A stretch of DNA of 64,000 bases from Pseudodesulfovibrio sediminis (GCF_020886695.1 NZ_AP024485.1:1931001-1995000), one strand, 5' to 3'. Shown: positions 35,775 through 44,934, counted from the first letter of the stretch. The notes: generated by a model from the letters alone, not told the origin. Numbers and translations are program-made.

Positions 35775-36887
35775 ATGGTGTTCAGGCATACTTCTCTACC
35801 GCTTCTGGCGATTTCCTTTTTGCTCCTCTTGGTTACGGTTGCTCCCGCTCAGCAACCGACTCTGTCCGAGCCTTTGCAGACTGCGACATTCCCCTCGCTG
35901 GAATCGGCCATCCGCATCACGGGACCACTGGAATTCTGCAACGAGCCTGTCCCGCTCCACCTGACCGATGTACGGGAACGACTGGAAAAGGAGCTGCTGC
36001 TCATGCTCTGGGATCGTGCCCAGGTCATCCTCTGGCTCAAACGCACCGGCCGGTATTTTCCGTACATAGAGAGCATGCTCCGGGCAGAGGACATGCCGGA
36101 CGACCTCAAGTTCATCGCAGTCATCGAGTCCGCGCTCAAACCGCATGCCGGGTCCAACAAAGGCGCGCGGGGAGTCTGGCAGTTCATCCCGTCCACCGGG
36201 CGGAATTATGGCCTGACCGTAAACAGGAATATCGACGAACGACGCAGTTTCTACTTTTCCACCAAGGCGGCTGCGACCTATTTTCAGGAATTGCACGACC
36301 TGTTCGGGTCATGGACCATGGCCAGTGCGGCCTACAACATGGGAGAACACGGCCTGGAGGCGCAGGTTGAAAAGCAGGAGGTCAAGGACTACTACCGACT
36401 GCATCTGCCGCGAGAAACCCAACGCTATGTACTGCGAGCCGTGGCAGCAAAGCTCATCCTCTCCGATCCGGCCAGATACGGATTTGATCTGCGGCCCGAA
36501 GATTATTACAAACCGCTGGCTTTCGACCGGATCAAACTCTCGGTCAAATACCCCACTCCGTTGACTATCGTGGCCAAGGCCGCCAACACCTACTACAAGA
36601 CCATCAAGGATCTCAATCCGCAGTTGTTGTGCGAGGTCATTCCCAAAGGCGAACACCTCATTTTTCTGCCCAAAGGCGCGGCCGCCAACTTTGCCCAGAG
36701 GTATCACCCGCTGATTGCCAAATATCGCAAATCCATCAAGCCAGAGACCTACATTGTCAAGCGAGGGGATTCACTCACAGCCATTGCGCGCATTCACGAC
36801 ATGTCGCTGTTGCAACTGTGCAAGCTGAACAAATTGACGACCAAATCGAATATTCACCCAGGCCAGAAACTCCGGGTCACTCGATAG
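35775..36887 (+). CDS. Membrane-bound/secreted lytic transglycosylase with LysM (MltD-like)
   Basis: 370 aa. A signal peptide (LLAISFLLLLVTVAPA) precedes an SLT-type goose-lysozyme-like domain with the catalytic glutamate in FIAVIESALKPHAGSNKGARGVWQFIPSTGRNYGL and ASAAYNMGEHG. One C-terminal LysM motif (YIVKRGDSLTAIARIHDMSLLQLCKLN) binds glycan. It cleaves peptidoglycan with formation of anhydromuramic acid. It lacks a lipobox, unlike E. coli MltD. A GGAGTAA ribosome site precedes the ATG. Confidence 0.92.
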   Translation: MVFRHTSLPLLAISFLLLLVTVAPAQQPTLSEPLQTATFPSLESAIRITGPLEFCNEPVPLHLTDVRERLEKELLLMLWDRAQVILWLKRTGRYFPYIESMLRAEDMPDDLKFIAVIESALKPHAGSNKGARGVWQFIPSTGRNYGLTVNRNIDERRSFYFSTKAAATYFQELHDLFGSWTMASAAYNMGEHGLEAQVEKQEVKDYYRLHLPRETQRYVLRAVAAKLILSDPARYGFDLRPEDYYKPLAFDRIKLSVKYPTPLTIVAKAANTYYKTIKDLNPQLLCEVIPKGEHLIFLPKGAAANFAQRYHPLIAKYRKSIKPETYIVKRGDSLTAIARIHDMSLLQLCKLNKLTTKSNIHPGQKLRVTR

Positions 36888-36940
36888 CATGGCACGGCTT
36901 CACGCAGAAGCCGCGCTACAATGAACAGCCCCCAAAGGAA

Positions 36941-36966
36941 AAAGGCCGCCCATATGGGCGGCCTTT
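36941..36966. terminator. Bidirectional terminator
   Basis: 26-base perfect palindrome with AAAGGCCGCCC arm and CATATG centre between the convergent transglycosylase and livF genes. Confidence 0.85.
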
Positions 36967-37009
36967 CGTATTGATTGCAGAGCATGCCGTTGCACACAGC
37001 CTCGCGTGA

Positions 37010-37729
37010 CTAATCTCCGAGATACGCCTTTCTGATGTCAGGATTACTCAAGAGCTTGTCGGCGTCATCTTCCATGACCACGGTGCCGGTTTCAAGCACA
37101 TAGCCTCTCTGGGCGGCCTGCAGGGCCAGGTTGGCGTTCTGTTCCACCAGAACGACTGTGACCCCCTGTTTGTTGATCATCTTGATGATGTCGAAGATCT
37201 GCTTCACCAGCAGCGGCGCCAGTCCCATGGACGGCTCATCCAGCAGCAACACCTTGGGACGGCTCATGAGCGCACGGCCCATGGCCAGCATCTGCTGTTC
37301 GCCGCCGGACAGGGTGCCGCCTAGCTGTTTGCGCCGCTCACGCAGTTTAGGGAAAAGTTCGAACACGCGCTCGATGTCATCCTTCATGCCGCTGGCGTCA
37401 TTTCGGAAGAACGCGCCCATGTCCAGATTTTCCAGCACGGTCAGCCGGGGGAAGATGCGCCGCCCTTCCGGCACCTGACACAACCCCATGGTCGGCAGGA
37501 TCTCCGAACCGATGTTGTTGATGCGGTTGCCCTTGTACATGATGTCACCTTCAACCGCCTTGACGATATTGCAGATGGTCATCAACGTGGTGGACTTTCC
37601 CGCTCCGTTGGCACCGATGATGGAAACGATCTCGCCCTCGAACACCTTGATGGAGATGCCTTTGAGCGCCTGGATGCGGCCATAGGCCGACACCACGTTT
37701 TTCAATTCGAGGATAGGTGTAGCAGACAT
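37010..37729 (-). CDS. livF: Branched-chain amino acid ABC transporter, ATP-binding protein LivF
   Basis: 239 aa ABC ATPase: Walker A GANGAGKST, signature LSGGEQQMLAMGRAL, Walker B VLLLDEPSMGLAP, and the characteristic LivF C terminus (GYVLETGTVVMEDDADKLL). It works with LivG to energise import. The ATG overlaps the livM stop by one base (TAATG), showing coupling; it is the last gene of the operon. Confidence 0.95.
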   Translation of the reverse strand: MSATPILELKNVVSAYGRIQALKGISIKVFEGEIVSIIGANGAGKSTTLMTICNIVKAVEGDIMYKGNRINNIGSEILPTMGLCQVPEGRRIFPRLTVLENLDMGAFFRNDASGMKDDIERVFELFPKLRERRKQLGGTLSGGEQQMLAMGRALMSRPKVLLLDEPSMGLAPLLVKQIFDIIKMINKQGVTVVLVEQNANLALQAAQRGYVLETGTVVMEDDADKLLSNPDIRKAYLGD

Positions 37730-38919
37730 TATTCGGCCTCCTCGGAACGACGGCCAACCCGTTTCGCGGGCCAGATACCAGCGGGCCGGATAAGCATCAT
37801 CAAGGTCATGACGCCACCAAAGACGAGCATGCGATAAAGTTCCAGTTCGCGAAAGACCTCAGGCAGAGCCACCAGGGCCAGAACACCGAGAATGACGCCG
37901 GGGATGGACCCCATGCCGCCGAGAACGACCATGGCGAGTACCATGGCGGATTCCAGGAAGGAGAAGGATTCAGGGCCGACGAACTTCATGCGCGCGGCAA
38001 AGAAGGCTCCGGCGAAACCGGCAAAGGTCGCGCCCATGGCGTAGGCCAGCAGCTTCAGGAGAAAGGTGTTCACGCCCATGAGCTCGGCCGCGGTCTCGTC
38101 CTCGCGGATGGCCTCCCAGGCACGTCCGATACGTGAATAGTTGAGGCGGTAGACCGACAGGATCGTGACAATGGCAATGGCCAGTATCACATAATACATT
38201 GACCACAGAGGCTTGAAGCCAAAGCCGAACAGATCGGGCCGGGGGATGGACAGGATGCCGTTAGGACCGTTGGTCAGGCTCATCCAGTTGTTCAGGATGA
38301 GACGGACGATCTCACCGAATCCCAGAGTGACGATGGCGAGATAATCACCACGCATGCGGAGCGTCGGGTAGCCGACGATGCTGCCCGCAATGGCGGCCGT
38401 GACCCCTGCGATGGGCAGACACAGCCAGAACGACAGGCCGAAATGAAGACTCATGAGCGCATAGGTATACGCACCGACTCCGTAGAAAGCGATATAGCCG
38501 AGGTCAAGAAGACCGGCCAGGCCGACCACAATATTGAGGCCGAGTCCAAGACAAATGTAGATAAGCACCGAAATGGCGACATCATGCGCGTACCGGCCCG
38601 TAACCAGAGGAAAGACAATGGCCACGCCAAGGACGATGGACAACAGAATCCAACGCGGTGTCCTGGCATACAGGGCCTGCAGCCCGCCCGAAGCGGATTT
38701 CACAGGATCGCCGACAGCATCGATGTAGCCCGCTTCCTTGACCTGATAAAAAAACATCACAAAAACCGCGGCCACAGCCACGTAGCCAAAGACCTTGAAG
38801 GTCGTGCCGAATTCCAACCCGTCGGGCTGGATGCCGAGCATCGGCCAGAGGAGGATCAGGAACCAGACAAGACCGACCCCGCAGGCCAGCCATAATTTTT
38901 TAGACTCGTGTATCGTCAA
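37729..38919 (-). CDS. livM: Branched-chain amino acid ABC transporter permease LivM
   Basis: 396 aa with about ten membrane helices and the LivM signature region (GLNIVVGLAGLLDLGYIAFYGVGAYTYAL) and the cytoplasmic loop motif GRAWEAIREDETAAELMGV, which contacts the ATPase. A TTG at 38919 is chosen as start because GGGAGAG lies 5 bases before it and it falls just inside the livH 3' end (20-base overlap). An upstream ATG at 38964 would force a longer overlap. Confidence 0.92.
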   Translation of the reverse strand: MTIHESKKLWLACGVGLVWFLILLWPMLGIQPDGLEFGTTFKVFGYVAVAAVFVMFFYQVKEAGYIDAVGDPVKSASGGLQALYARTPRWILLSIVLGVAIVFPLVTGRYAHDVAISVLIYICLGLGLNIVVGLAGLLDLGYIAFYGVGAYTYALMSLHFGLSFWLCLPIAGVTAAIAGSIVGYPTLRMRGDYLAIVTLGFGEIVRLILNNWMSLTNGPNGILSIPRPDLFGFGFKPLWSMYYVILAIAIVTILSVYRLNYSRIGRAWEAIREDETAAELMGVNTFLLKLLAYAMGATFAGFAGAFFAARMKFVGPESFSFLESAMVLAMVVLGGMGSIPGVILGVLALVALPEVFRELELYRMLVFGGVMTLMMLIRPAGIWPAKRVGRRSEEAE

Positions 38920-39808
38920 CGTTCTCTCCCATGATGCCGGTGGGCTTGAAGTACAGCACACCAATCAAGATGATGAAGGCGAACACGTCTTTATACTCGC
39001 CAGAAATATAGCCGGCGGCAAAGATCTCGACCATGCCGATGATCAGTCCGCCCACGAGTGCACCGGTGATATTGCCGATCCCGCCGAGCACGGCAGCGGC
39101 AAAGGCCTTGATGCCGGGCACAAAGCCCATGGAATAGCTGACCGAGCCGTAATACAGTCCCACCATGATGCCGGCTGCGGCTGCCAGGGCCGCGCCGATG
39201 GCGAAAGTGATGGCAATGATGCGGTTGGAATTGATACCCACCAACGCGGACATGACCTTGTCCTGTGACGTGGCGCGCATGGCCCGACCGATACGAGTCT
39301 TGAAGACCAGTAAATTGAGTCCGAGCAGCAACAGCACGGTCAGACTTACAATAAACATCTGCATGTAAGACACGGAAATCAGGCCCCACTCCACTCCGCC
39401 GGAAGTGATCTCAGTGGGATAGGCCTTGTCATACACACCCTGGGTGAGCATGAGGCCGTTTTGCAGAAAAATGGACATACCCAGCGCCGAAAGCAGCGCG
39501 GCCAGGCGGGAGGCCTGACGCAGGGGCTTGTAGGCGAGTTGTTCCACGGCCATGGCGAGCAGGGCGCAATATCCCATGGCGAGAACCAGCGAGATACCCA
39601 GACAGGCATAGGGATGCAGCCCTTGCGCGGACAGATAGGAAATCAGGATCACACCCATATACCCACCGGCAGCAAAGAACTCACCGTGCGCAAAGTTGAT
39701 GAGCTGAATGATGCCGTAGACCATGGTGTAGCCCAGCGCAATGAGAGCGTAAACGCCTCCGAGCGTGATGCCGTTGATCAATTGTTGGAAGAAAAATTCA
39801 AAGTCCAT
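38900..39808 (-). CDS. livH: Branched-chain amino acid ABC transporter permease LivH
   Basis: 302 aa, eight or so membrane helices, with LivH hallmarks (QQLINGITLGGVYALIALGYTMVYG at the start, and GRAMRATSQDKVMSALVGIN in the ATPase-coupling loop). It forms the membrane channel with LivM. The gene is 62 bases downstream of livK, a gap that contains no strong terminator. Confidence 0.95.
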   Translation of the reverse strand: MDFEFFFQQLINGITLGGVYALIALGYTMVYGIIQLINFAHGEFFAAGGYMGVILISYLSAQGLHPYACLGISLVLAMGYCALLAMAVEQLAYKPLRQASRLAALLSALGMSIFLQNGLMLTQGVYDKAYPTEITSGGVEWGLISVSYMQMFIVSLTVLLLLGLNLLVFKTRIGRAMRATSQDKVMSALVGINSNRIIAITFAIGAALAAAAGIMVGLYYGSVSYSMGFVPGIKAFAAAVLGGIGNITGALVGGLIIGMVEIFAAGYISGEYKDVFAFIILIGVLYFKPTGIMGENVDDTRV

Positions 39809-39870
39809 GGGGTTCCAGTGCCGGGACCCCGCATGCGCAGGGTCCCGGAATGTTTAAAGCGTGTTGAAGC

Positions 39871-41019
39871 TTAGTATTTTTCGCCGGTAAGGGAGTTCCA
39901 GTACGGGACGAACTTGCCGTCAGTAATCTTGTACACGGTATAGTTGGAACCGGAATCACCGTTCTCCTGATACTTGACCTGCTTGGAAGCACCGGTGAAG
40001 TCGATCTTCAGCAGTGCTTCGCGAACCTTGGCAGGATCGGAGGTACCGGCTTCCTTGACGGCCATCAGGTATGCTGTGGCGGAGTCAAAGGCGTAAGCGG
40101 AATAAGCGCCAGGCTCATTGCCGGTCTTTTCCTTGTACTTGGACAGGAATTCCTTGTACTTGGGCGCATCCTTGTCAATGGCACCAAAGGTACAATACAT
40201 GCCCTCGGAATCACTCTTGGCGATTTCCATGAGCTGGGGATGGTAGACAGCGTCCTGACCCATCAGGATAGCGTCGATGCCCATGCGCTTAGCCTGAATG
40301 ACCATGAGCGCACCGGTAGCGGAGTTCTGCAGGGAGATGTAGAAGAGATCCGGGTTGGCGGATTTCACCTTGGTCAGCACGGCAGAGTAATCCTTGTCGC
40401 CCTGGTTGACGTGGTCATGCTCGAGGACTTCGATGCCGACGGCTTTGGCAGCAGTGGCGACGCCTTCGGCCAGCCCCTGGGAATACGTGGTCTTGTCATC
40501 GACGATGAAGATGGTCTTCACATCTTCGACTTCTTTCATGAACTTGACAGCAGCCGGAGCCTGGTGGTCATCACGACCGCAGGTGCGGAACATGTATGGC
40601 AGGCCGCGTTCGGTAACCTTGGGGGAAGTAGAGGCAGGAGTCAGCATAATGATGTTCTCTTCTGCCAAAGTCTCGGAAGACGGGATGGTGGAGCTGGAGC
40701 AGTAGGCACCCACAACTGCGCTGACTTGATCGTTGATCAGCTTGTTGGCGGCGGCAACTGCCTGCTTGGGATCACAAGCGGTGTCCTGAGGAATGACTTC
40801 GATATTGGTGAATCCTTCAATACCACCGGCTTCCTTGAAAACTTCAACGGCAATCTCGGCGCCCTGACGGATATCATTACCGTCAGCGGCATACGGACCG
40901 GTCAGAGGGGACATGGTACCGACTTTAAGTACCTTCTCGCCTGCTTTCTCTTCGCCGCAGCCGGCCAGGAACAGGCCCAGAGCGGCCAGGGCCACTGCAA
41001 GCACGATTAAACGTTTCAT
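39871..41019 (-). CDS. livK: Branched-chain amino acid-binding lipoprotein (LivK/LivJ type)
   Basis: 382 aa. Lipoprotein signal with FLAGC, then the type I periplasmic-binding fold: KVGTMSPLTGPYAADGNDIRQGAEIAVE, VVGAYCSSSTIPSSETL, and YMFRTCGRDDHQAPAAVKF. It captures leucine, isoleucine or valine (possibly other amino acids) and hands them to LivHM. The start at 41019 follows GGAGAG; the five-codon upstream extension is unlikely. Confidence 0.94.
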   Translation of the reverse strand: MKRLIVLAVALAALGLFLAGCGEEKAGEKVLKVGTMSPLTGPYAADGNDIRQGAEIAVEVFKEAGGIEGFTNIEVIPQDTACDPKQAVAAANKLINDQVSAVVGAYCSSSTIPSSETLAEENIIMLTPASTSPKVTERGLPYMFRTCGRDDHQAPAAVKFMKEVEDVKTIFIVDDKTTYSQGLAEGVATAAKAVGIEVLEHDHVNQGDKDYSAVLTKVKSANPDLFYISLQNSATGALMVIQAKRMGIDAILMGQDAVYHPQLMEIAKSDSEGMYCTFGAIDKDAPKYKEFLSKYKEKTGNEPGAYSAYAFDSATAYLMAVKEAGTSDPAKVREALLKIDFTGASKQVKYQENGDSGSNYTVYKITDGKFVPYWNSLTGEKY

Positions 41020-41058
41020 AAAGACTCTCTCCATTGTTGCGGTTTCTGCCAGCCTCTC

Positions 41059-41814
41059 TTACTGGCCCAAATATGCCTCAATAACTTCAGGGTTGCGCTG
41101 GATTTCTTCAGGCAACCCTTCCGCGATCATTACTCCGTGATCAAGCACCACGATCCGCGTACAGATACCCATGACAACTTTCATGTCATGCTCCACCATC
41201 AGCACGTTGATACCCAAATCTGTGATGTGTCCGATGGAGTCCATCAGATCCTTGGATTCAGCCGGGTTCAACCCGGCGGCGGGTTCATCCAACAGAATGG
41301 TCTGCGGCTCACTGGCCAGGGCGCGGGCTATTTCGAGCCGCCGCTGATGGCCATAGGGCAGGTTGGATGCCACCTCATCGGTAATATCGCCAAGGCCCAT
41401 GAATTCGAGTGCCTTCTGCGATTTTTCGATGATACGCTCTTCCTCGCGTTTTTGGCTCGGGCTGCGCAAAATGGCTCCGAGCACCCCGGTCTTGGACCGG
41501 CTGTGCTGCGCAACCATGCAATTCTCGAGCGCTGTCATATTCTGGAAAAGACGGATGTTCTGGAAAGTGCGGGCTACGCCCATGGACAGCACCTGATAAG
41601 GGCGCAGTCCGGTGATGGTAGTGCCATCATAAGAAACAGATCCACTAGAAGCTTTATAAACACCGGTAATTACGTTGAAAACCGTTGTTTTGCCCGCTCC
41701 ATTGGGTCCGATCAGCCCGATGACTTCCCCCTCTCCTATGGAGAAGCTAACGTCAGTCAAAGCCTGCAACCCACCGAAGCGAACGCATATGTCGTCAAGG
41801 ATAAGATTTGCCAT
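41059..41814 (-). CDS. livG: Branched-chain amino acid ABC transporter, ATP-binding protein LivG
   Basis: 251 aa: Walker A GPNGAGKTT, LivG-type insert VARTFQNIRLFQNMTALENCMVAQH, signature region YGHQRRLEIARALA, Walker B TILLDEPAAGLNP. First gene of the livGKHMF unit, an order with the ATPase ahead of the binding protein. A GTG two codons upstream (41820) is an alternative start. Confidence 0.95.
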   Translation of the reverse strand: MANLILDDICVRFGGLQALTDVSFSIGEGEVIGLIGPNGAGKTTVFNVITGVYKASSGSVSYDGTTITGLRPYQVLSMGVARTFQNIRLFQNMTALENCMVAQHSRSKTGVLGAILRSPSQKREEERIIEKSQKALEFMGLGDITDEVASNLPYGHQRRLEIARALASEPQTILLDEPAAGLNPAESKDLMDSIGHITDLGINVLMVEHDMKVVMGICTRIVVLDHGVMIAEGLPEEIQRNPEVIEAYLGQ

Positions 41815-42169
41815 AAGCACCCGATAAAAAAGTAAAAACGCTTGTCATTATTAGCAACGAAGATCCTGCCATCGAGGGAGTACATCTATTAAGGACATAC
41901 TTTATATGACAGGTTAGGCTTTACTAACCCATTTGCACAAAAAAGTCTAACGGACGTTGTTTTAAACGATAATCAGATCAAAATTTCACATTATCATAAA
42001 AATGCAGAATGTTCTTCGTATTTTTTTCGTCTACAAACAGGCAAACGAGACATTTATTGTGTTTTTACATACAATGCCGTCTAACGCATTGGTTGGACCA
42101 ATGCTTTTCTTATACATTAAGTTGGTGTAGTTGTCTCCAACCGACACATAACATTTCAGGAGTAAATCA
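41815..42169. promoter_or_regulatory. Divergent control region between livG and the YdfG-like gene
   Basis: AT-rich. GCATTGGT (42086-42093) pairs with ACCAATGC (42097-42104), then TTTTCTT, resembling an attenuator ahead of the YdfG-like gene. A second dyad GTTGG-N12-CCAAC follows at about 42121-42142. AGGAG precedes the ATG by 8 bases. No operator family could be named. Confidence 0.4.
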
Positions 42170-42922
42170 ATGCATAAGACCGTATTCATTACCGGAGCCA
42201 CTGCCGGATTCGGCAAGGCCATGGCAGAACGGTACGCTCATGAGGGATGGAATCTTGTCCTCACAGGTCGCAGGCAGGAACGACTGGATGAGCTTGAAAA
42301 GGAATTGGCACCGGCCAAGGTGCACACCCTCTGTTTCGACGTGCGAGACAAACAGGCATGTCAGGAAGCTGTCAGCTCACTGCCCGAAGCATTCGCCTCA
42401 ATCGATGTTCTCGTAAACAACGCCGGGCTTGCACTCGGTCTCGATCCCGCCCAGAGCAGTGACCTGAGCGACTGGGAGACCATGATCGACACGAATATCA
42501 AGGGGCTCATGTACATGACCCGCGCCATCCTGCCCGGCATGGTCGAGCGCGACAAAGGGCACATCGTCAACCTCGGTTCCGTGGCCGGCACTTACCCCTA
42601 TCCCGGCGGCAACTGCTACGGAGGCACCAAGGCCTTTGTAAACCACTTCTCCAAAAACCTGCTTGCCGACCTGCTCGGCACCAGGATACGCGTTACCAAC
42701 ATAGAGCCCGGCCTGTGCGAAACCGAATTCTCCGTCATCCGCTTCAAAGGCGACAAGGCGTCCGCAAACAAGGTCTATGAAGGAACACAGCCCATCGTGG
42801 CCGAAGATATCGCTGAGATCGTCTACTGGACCACCACCCTGCCCCCGCACGTCAATATCAACTCACTCGAAGTCATGCCCGTAGATCAGGCATTCAGCCC
42901 CTTCGCTATTAATAGAAGATAA
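42170..42922 (+). CDS. ydfG: Short-chain dehydrogenase, YdfG type (3-hydroxy acid / malonic semialdehyde)
   Basis: 250 aa SDR. NADP-binding GATAGFG near residues 9-15 with TGRRQERLDEL (NADP preference), NNAG at 83-86, catalytic Ser137, Tyr150 and Lys154 (YxxxK). Long stretches are close to E. coli YdfG, such as DWETMIDTNIKGLMYMTRAILPGMVER and VNINSLEVMPV, so the same activity, oxidation of L-allo-threonine/serine-type 3-hydroxy acids and reduction of malonic semialdehyde, is likely. Monocistronic. Confidence 0.9.
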   Translation: MHKTVFITGATAGFGKAMAERYAHEGWNLVLTGRRQERLDELEKELAPAKVHTLCFDVRDKQACQEAVSSLPEAFASIDVLVNNAGLALGLDPAQSSDLSDWETMIDTNIKGLMYMTRAILPGMVERDKGHIVNLGSVAGTYPYPGGNCYGGTKAFVNHFSKNLLADLLGTRIRVTNIEPGLCETEFSVIRFKGDKASANKVYEGTQPIVAEDIAEIVYWTTTLPPHVNINSLEVMPVDQAFSPFAINRR

Positions 42923-42927
42923 GTTCG

Positions 42928-43020
42928 CCTCCGGCGGCCAGAGGGGGAACCTTTCGAGAAAGGTTCCCCCTCTGGACTCCCTCTCCAAAGCTTTTTAGCG
43001 CCGCCTTCGGCGGGAGAGTA
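42928..43020. repeat. Palindromic intergenic element after the YdfG-like gene
   Basis: GCCTCCGGCGGCC followed by a perfect 17-bp stem (42938-42954 with 42959-42975, CGAG loop), then CTCCCTCTCC and GCCGCCTTCGGCGGG. Similar modules occur near 13.8 and 57.0 kb. Nothing gene-like was seen in the rest of 42923-43310 apart from the hairpin at 43223-43268. Confidence 0.6.
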
Positions 43021-43222
43021 TCAACACGTTGCAGTTGAAGTGTATTTGGCCGGAGGGAACAACGGCGCACCATGTTGATACATGATAGGCGTCCTCTCTG
43101 ACTCAACTCTCGTTCACCCTGTGTTCTTCACAAAAAGGAACGATTGGTATGCCAAAGGCACACAACATCAACTCGCTCTACGCCCACTTAAGACTTGGGA
43201 GAGTGGAAAAAGGCGCATTCCC

Positions 43223-43268
43223 GAAAGAAGACCGTTGTGCCCTTTTCGATGCACAACGGTCTTCTTTC
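43223..43268 (-). terminator. Perfect 18-bp hairpin, likely terminator of the 43.3-43.9 kb gene
   Basis: 43223-43240 pairs with 43251-43268. On the minus strand it follows the stop codon by about 42 bases and is followed at some distance by TTTTT. Confidence 0.7.
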
Positions 43269-43310
43269 AGATTCGTACTTATATCCCACAAACTTGCGCC
43301 AGGGAGATGA

Positions 43311-43868
43311 TTAAACCCTTGATTTGACCCCGGAGAGACCGGTGGAGCCTGCACTCTTGATCGATGTGACCAGTGCATTTTGCTGGAGCATCTGCAAGCC
43401 CGGATTGCCTGCCATGTTCATCTGGGCGGAGTCTCCGAAGAGTTGCTCCATATCCTGGCTCAGGGATTGAGCATATACATCCTGCTCGGTATCCAATTCA
43501 ATTTTTCGCTGCTCAGCTTCTTTTTTTGCGGATTCAACCAAATTCTCGGTCATCGGCATTCCAGAGATTTTACCGATCTCCTGCTGAATAGCCTTGAGTT
43601 GCGACTTCTGCCCAGAACTCAGTTCTCCATCTGCCTGGGACGCGATCTGCTGTGCCTGAGACTTCAAACTCTCAATTCGACTCCGATCCTCCTGCGACTC
43701 TTGCCCTGGAAAAGGAAGGCCAGCCGATTGCTCCTGCTGTTTTTTCTCCTCTTCCCGTTCGGCAATAGAGCGAAATGTGCGATCACTCCCCTCGTTCGAA
43801 ACCCTATCCGTCGTTGTTTGCCTCACGAGCCCCATTGAGGACGTAAATAAATCCATTGAAACATTCAT
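43311..43868 (-). CDS. Glutamine/serine-rich helical protein, unknown
   Basis: 185 aa without signal peptide or membrane helix. It has a charged Glu/Gln stretch (REEEKKQQEQSAG), predicted coiled-coil helices (IESLKSQAQQIASQADG, SAKKEAEQRKIELDTEQ) and a Met/Gln-rich end (GLQMLQQNALVTSIKSAGSTG). The N terminus (MDLFTSSMGLVRQ) and composition resemble small flagellar or secretion-associated proteins but I cannot assign a family. AGGGAG precedes the ATG. Confidence 0.7.
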   Translation of the reverse strand: MNVSMDLFTSSMGLVRQTTTDRVSNEGSDRTFRSIAEREEEKKQQEQSAGLPFPGQESQEDRSRIESLKSQAQQIASQADGELSSGQKSQLKAIQQEIGKISGMPMTENLVESAKKEAEQRKIELDTEQDVYAQSLSQDMEQLFGDSAQMNMAGNPGLQMLQQNALVTSIKSAGSTGLSGVKSRV

Positions 43869-43959
43869 ACTTGCTCCCTAGGTAAATATTTCCTCCATTG
43901 GTTTTCAAGCAAAAATCAGTCCAGAAACACCATCCACTCCTACGACATAATTATTCTAT

Positions 43960-43992
43960 CCTCCCCGGTTACAGGAGGCTTGGGAGAGTGGG
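43960..43992. repeat. 33-base dispersed repeat, copy 2
   Basis: Differs from the copy at 31242-31274 at three positions, with identical CCTCC...GGAGG arms and CTTGGGAGAGTGGG tail. It lies about 90 bases upstream of the start of the 43.3-43.9 kb gene. The rest of 43869-44227 holds GC-rich short stems near 44.07-44.15 kb and a terminator, but no gene. Confidence 0.5.
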
Positions 43993-44170
43993 TCAGCTGT
44001 GCATTTATAGTGAATGTAGCCGAATCTTCGAACCGTACTATACTATATTAATGCCCTCGTGCGATCGGGCGTAACCCGACCGGAGGCGTAGCCTAGCTAC
44101 GGTGAGGATCGGCCAAGCCCGAAAAAGGTGCAGATGGCCCGCTATCGCAAGCCGCGTCACACCCAGAATA

Positions 44171-44211
44171 AAAAAAGACCCCACACCGAAAAGGCGCGGG
44201 GTCTTATTTTT
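44171..44211 (-). terminator. Intrinsic terminator of the qmo transcript
   Basis: AAGACCCC (44175-44182) pairs with GGGGTCTT (44198-44205), with T runs on both sides when read on either strand. Confidence 0.85.
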
Positions 44212-44227
44212 AAGCGGTAATCCGGGT

Positions 44228-44884
44228 CTACCAGGTATCGCCACCGAATGCGTCACCACCGAGGCCGAAATCGGCTTCGGGTTCGCCGCCAACGGTCGGG
44301 CCGTCGGCCATGCCGCCATCAGCGGCAGGAGCAGCGCCGTCACCGGCAACACCGGCAACCACGACGCCCTGACTCTTGACCTTGTCGACTTCCGCCATCA
44401 GGTCAGTGAGCTTCTTGGACATCTCGTCGAGCTTAGTAGAAGCGACGGAGACCTTGTTCTCGCCAGCAGCGTTCTGAGCTTCGATGGTCTTGACCTGTGC
44501 CTCGAGCGGGCTGATCTTGGCTTCGAGCTCTGCTTTCTCGGCGGTCAGCTTTTCAACCTCAGCCTGGAGAGCAGCTTTGTCTGCTTTGAGAGCGGCCATG
44601 ATGTCGAGGACAGCCTGAGCGCGGGTAGCCTCGCCTTCGGGCAGGGCTTCTATTTTGACCTGGTTGCCGAGAGCGGAAATGTCGCCTTCAGCATATGCGG
44701 TCAGTTTGGGTTCTTGTTCGTAGATCCAAGCCTTGGACAGTGCCTGTGCCACAGGGGCAATATCAGCGTCCACGGTCTCGGCCTGAGTGATGTAAGCCAG
44801 CATATCGAGCTGAGCCTGATCCGCAGCTTCGCCGCGAAGGACAGACACGAAAGCGTTCATGGGGAAAACCTTAGCTTCAGCCAT
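44228..44884 (-). CDS. Conserved coiled-coil protein downstream of qmoC (QmoD-like)
   Basis: 218 aa, soluble. A helical N-terminal part (FPMNAFVSVLRGEAADQAQLDML) is followed by a long coiled coil (DKAALQAEVEKLTAEKAELEAKISPLEAQVKTIEAQ) and a low-complexity Gly/Ala/Asp-rich tail ending FGGDTW. It has no metal-binding cysteines. It follows qmoC by about 50 bases on the same strand. In D. vulgaris a hypothetical gene sits in the same promoter-distal place; similarity to that protein is inferred from position and not tested. Function unknown. Confidence 0.75.
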   Translation of the reverse strand: MAEAKVFPMNAFVSVLRGEAADQAQLDMLAYITQAETVDADIAPVAQALSKAWIYEQEPKLTAYAEGDISALGNQVKIEALPEGEATRAQAVLDIMAALKADKAALQAEVEKLTAEKAELEAKISPLEAQVKTIEAQNAAGENKVSVASTKLDEMSKKLTDLMAEVDKVKSQGVVVAGVAGDGAAPAADGGMADGPTVGGEPEADFGLGGDAFGGDTW

Positions 44885-44934
44885 TTGATGCCTCCTTAAT
44901 TAAGTAAGCTTCTTTTGTATATTCACCAAGGCGA

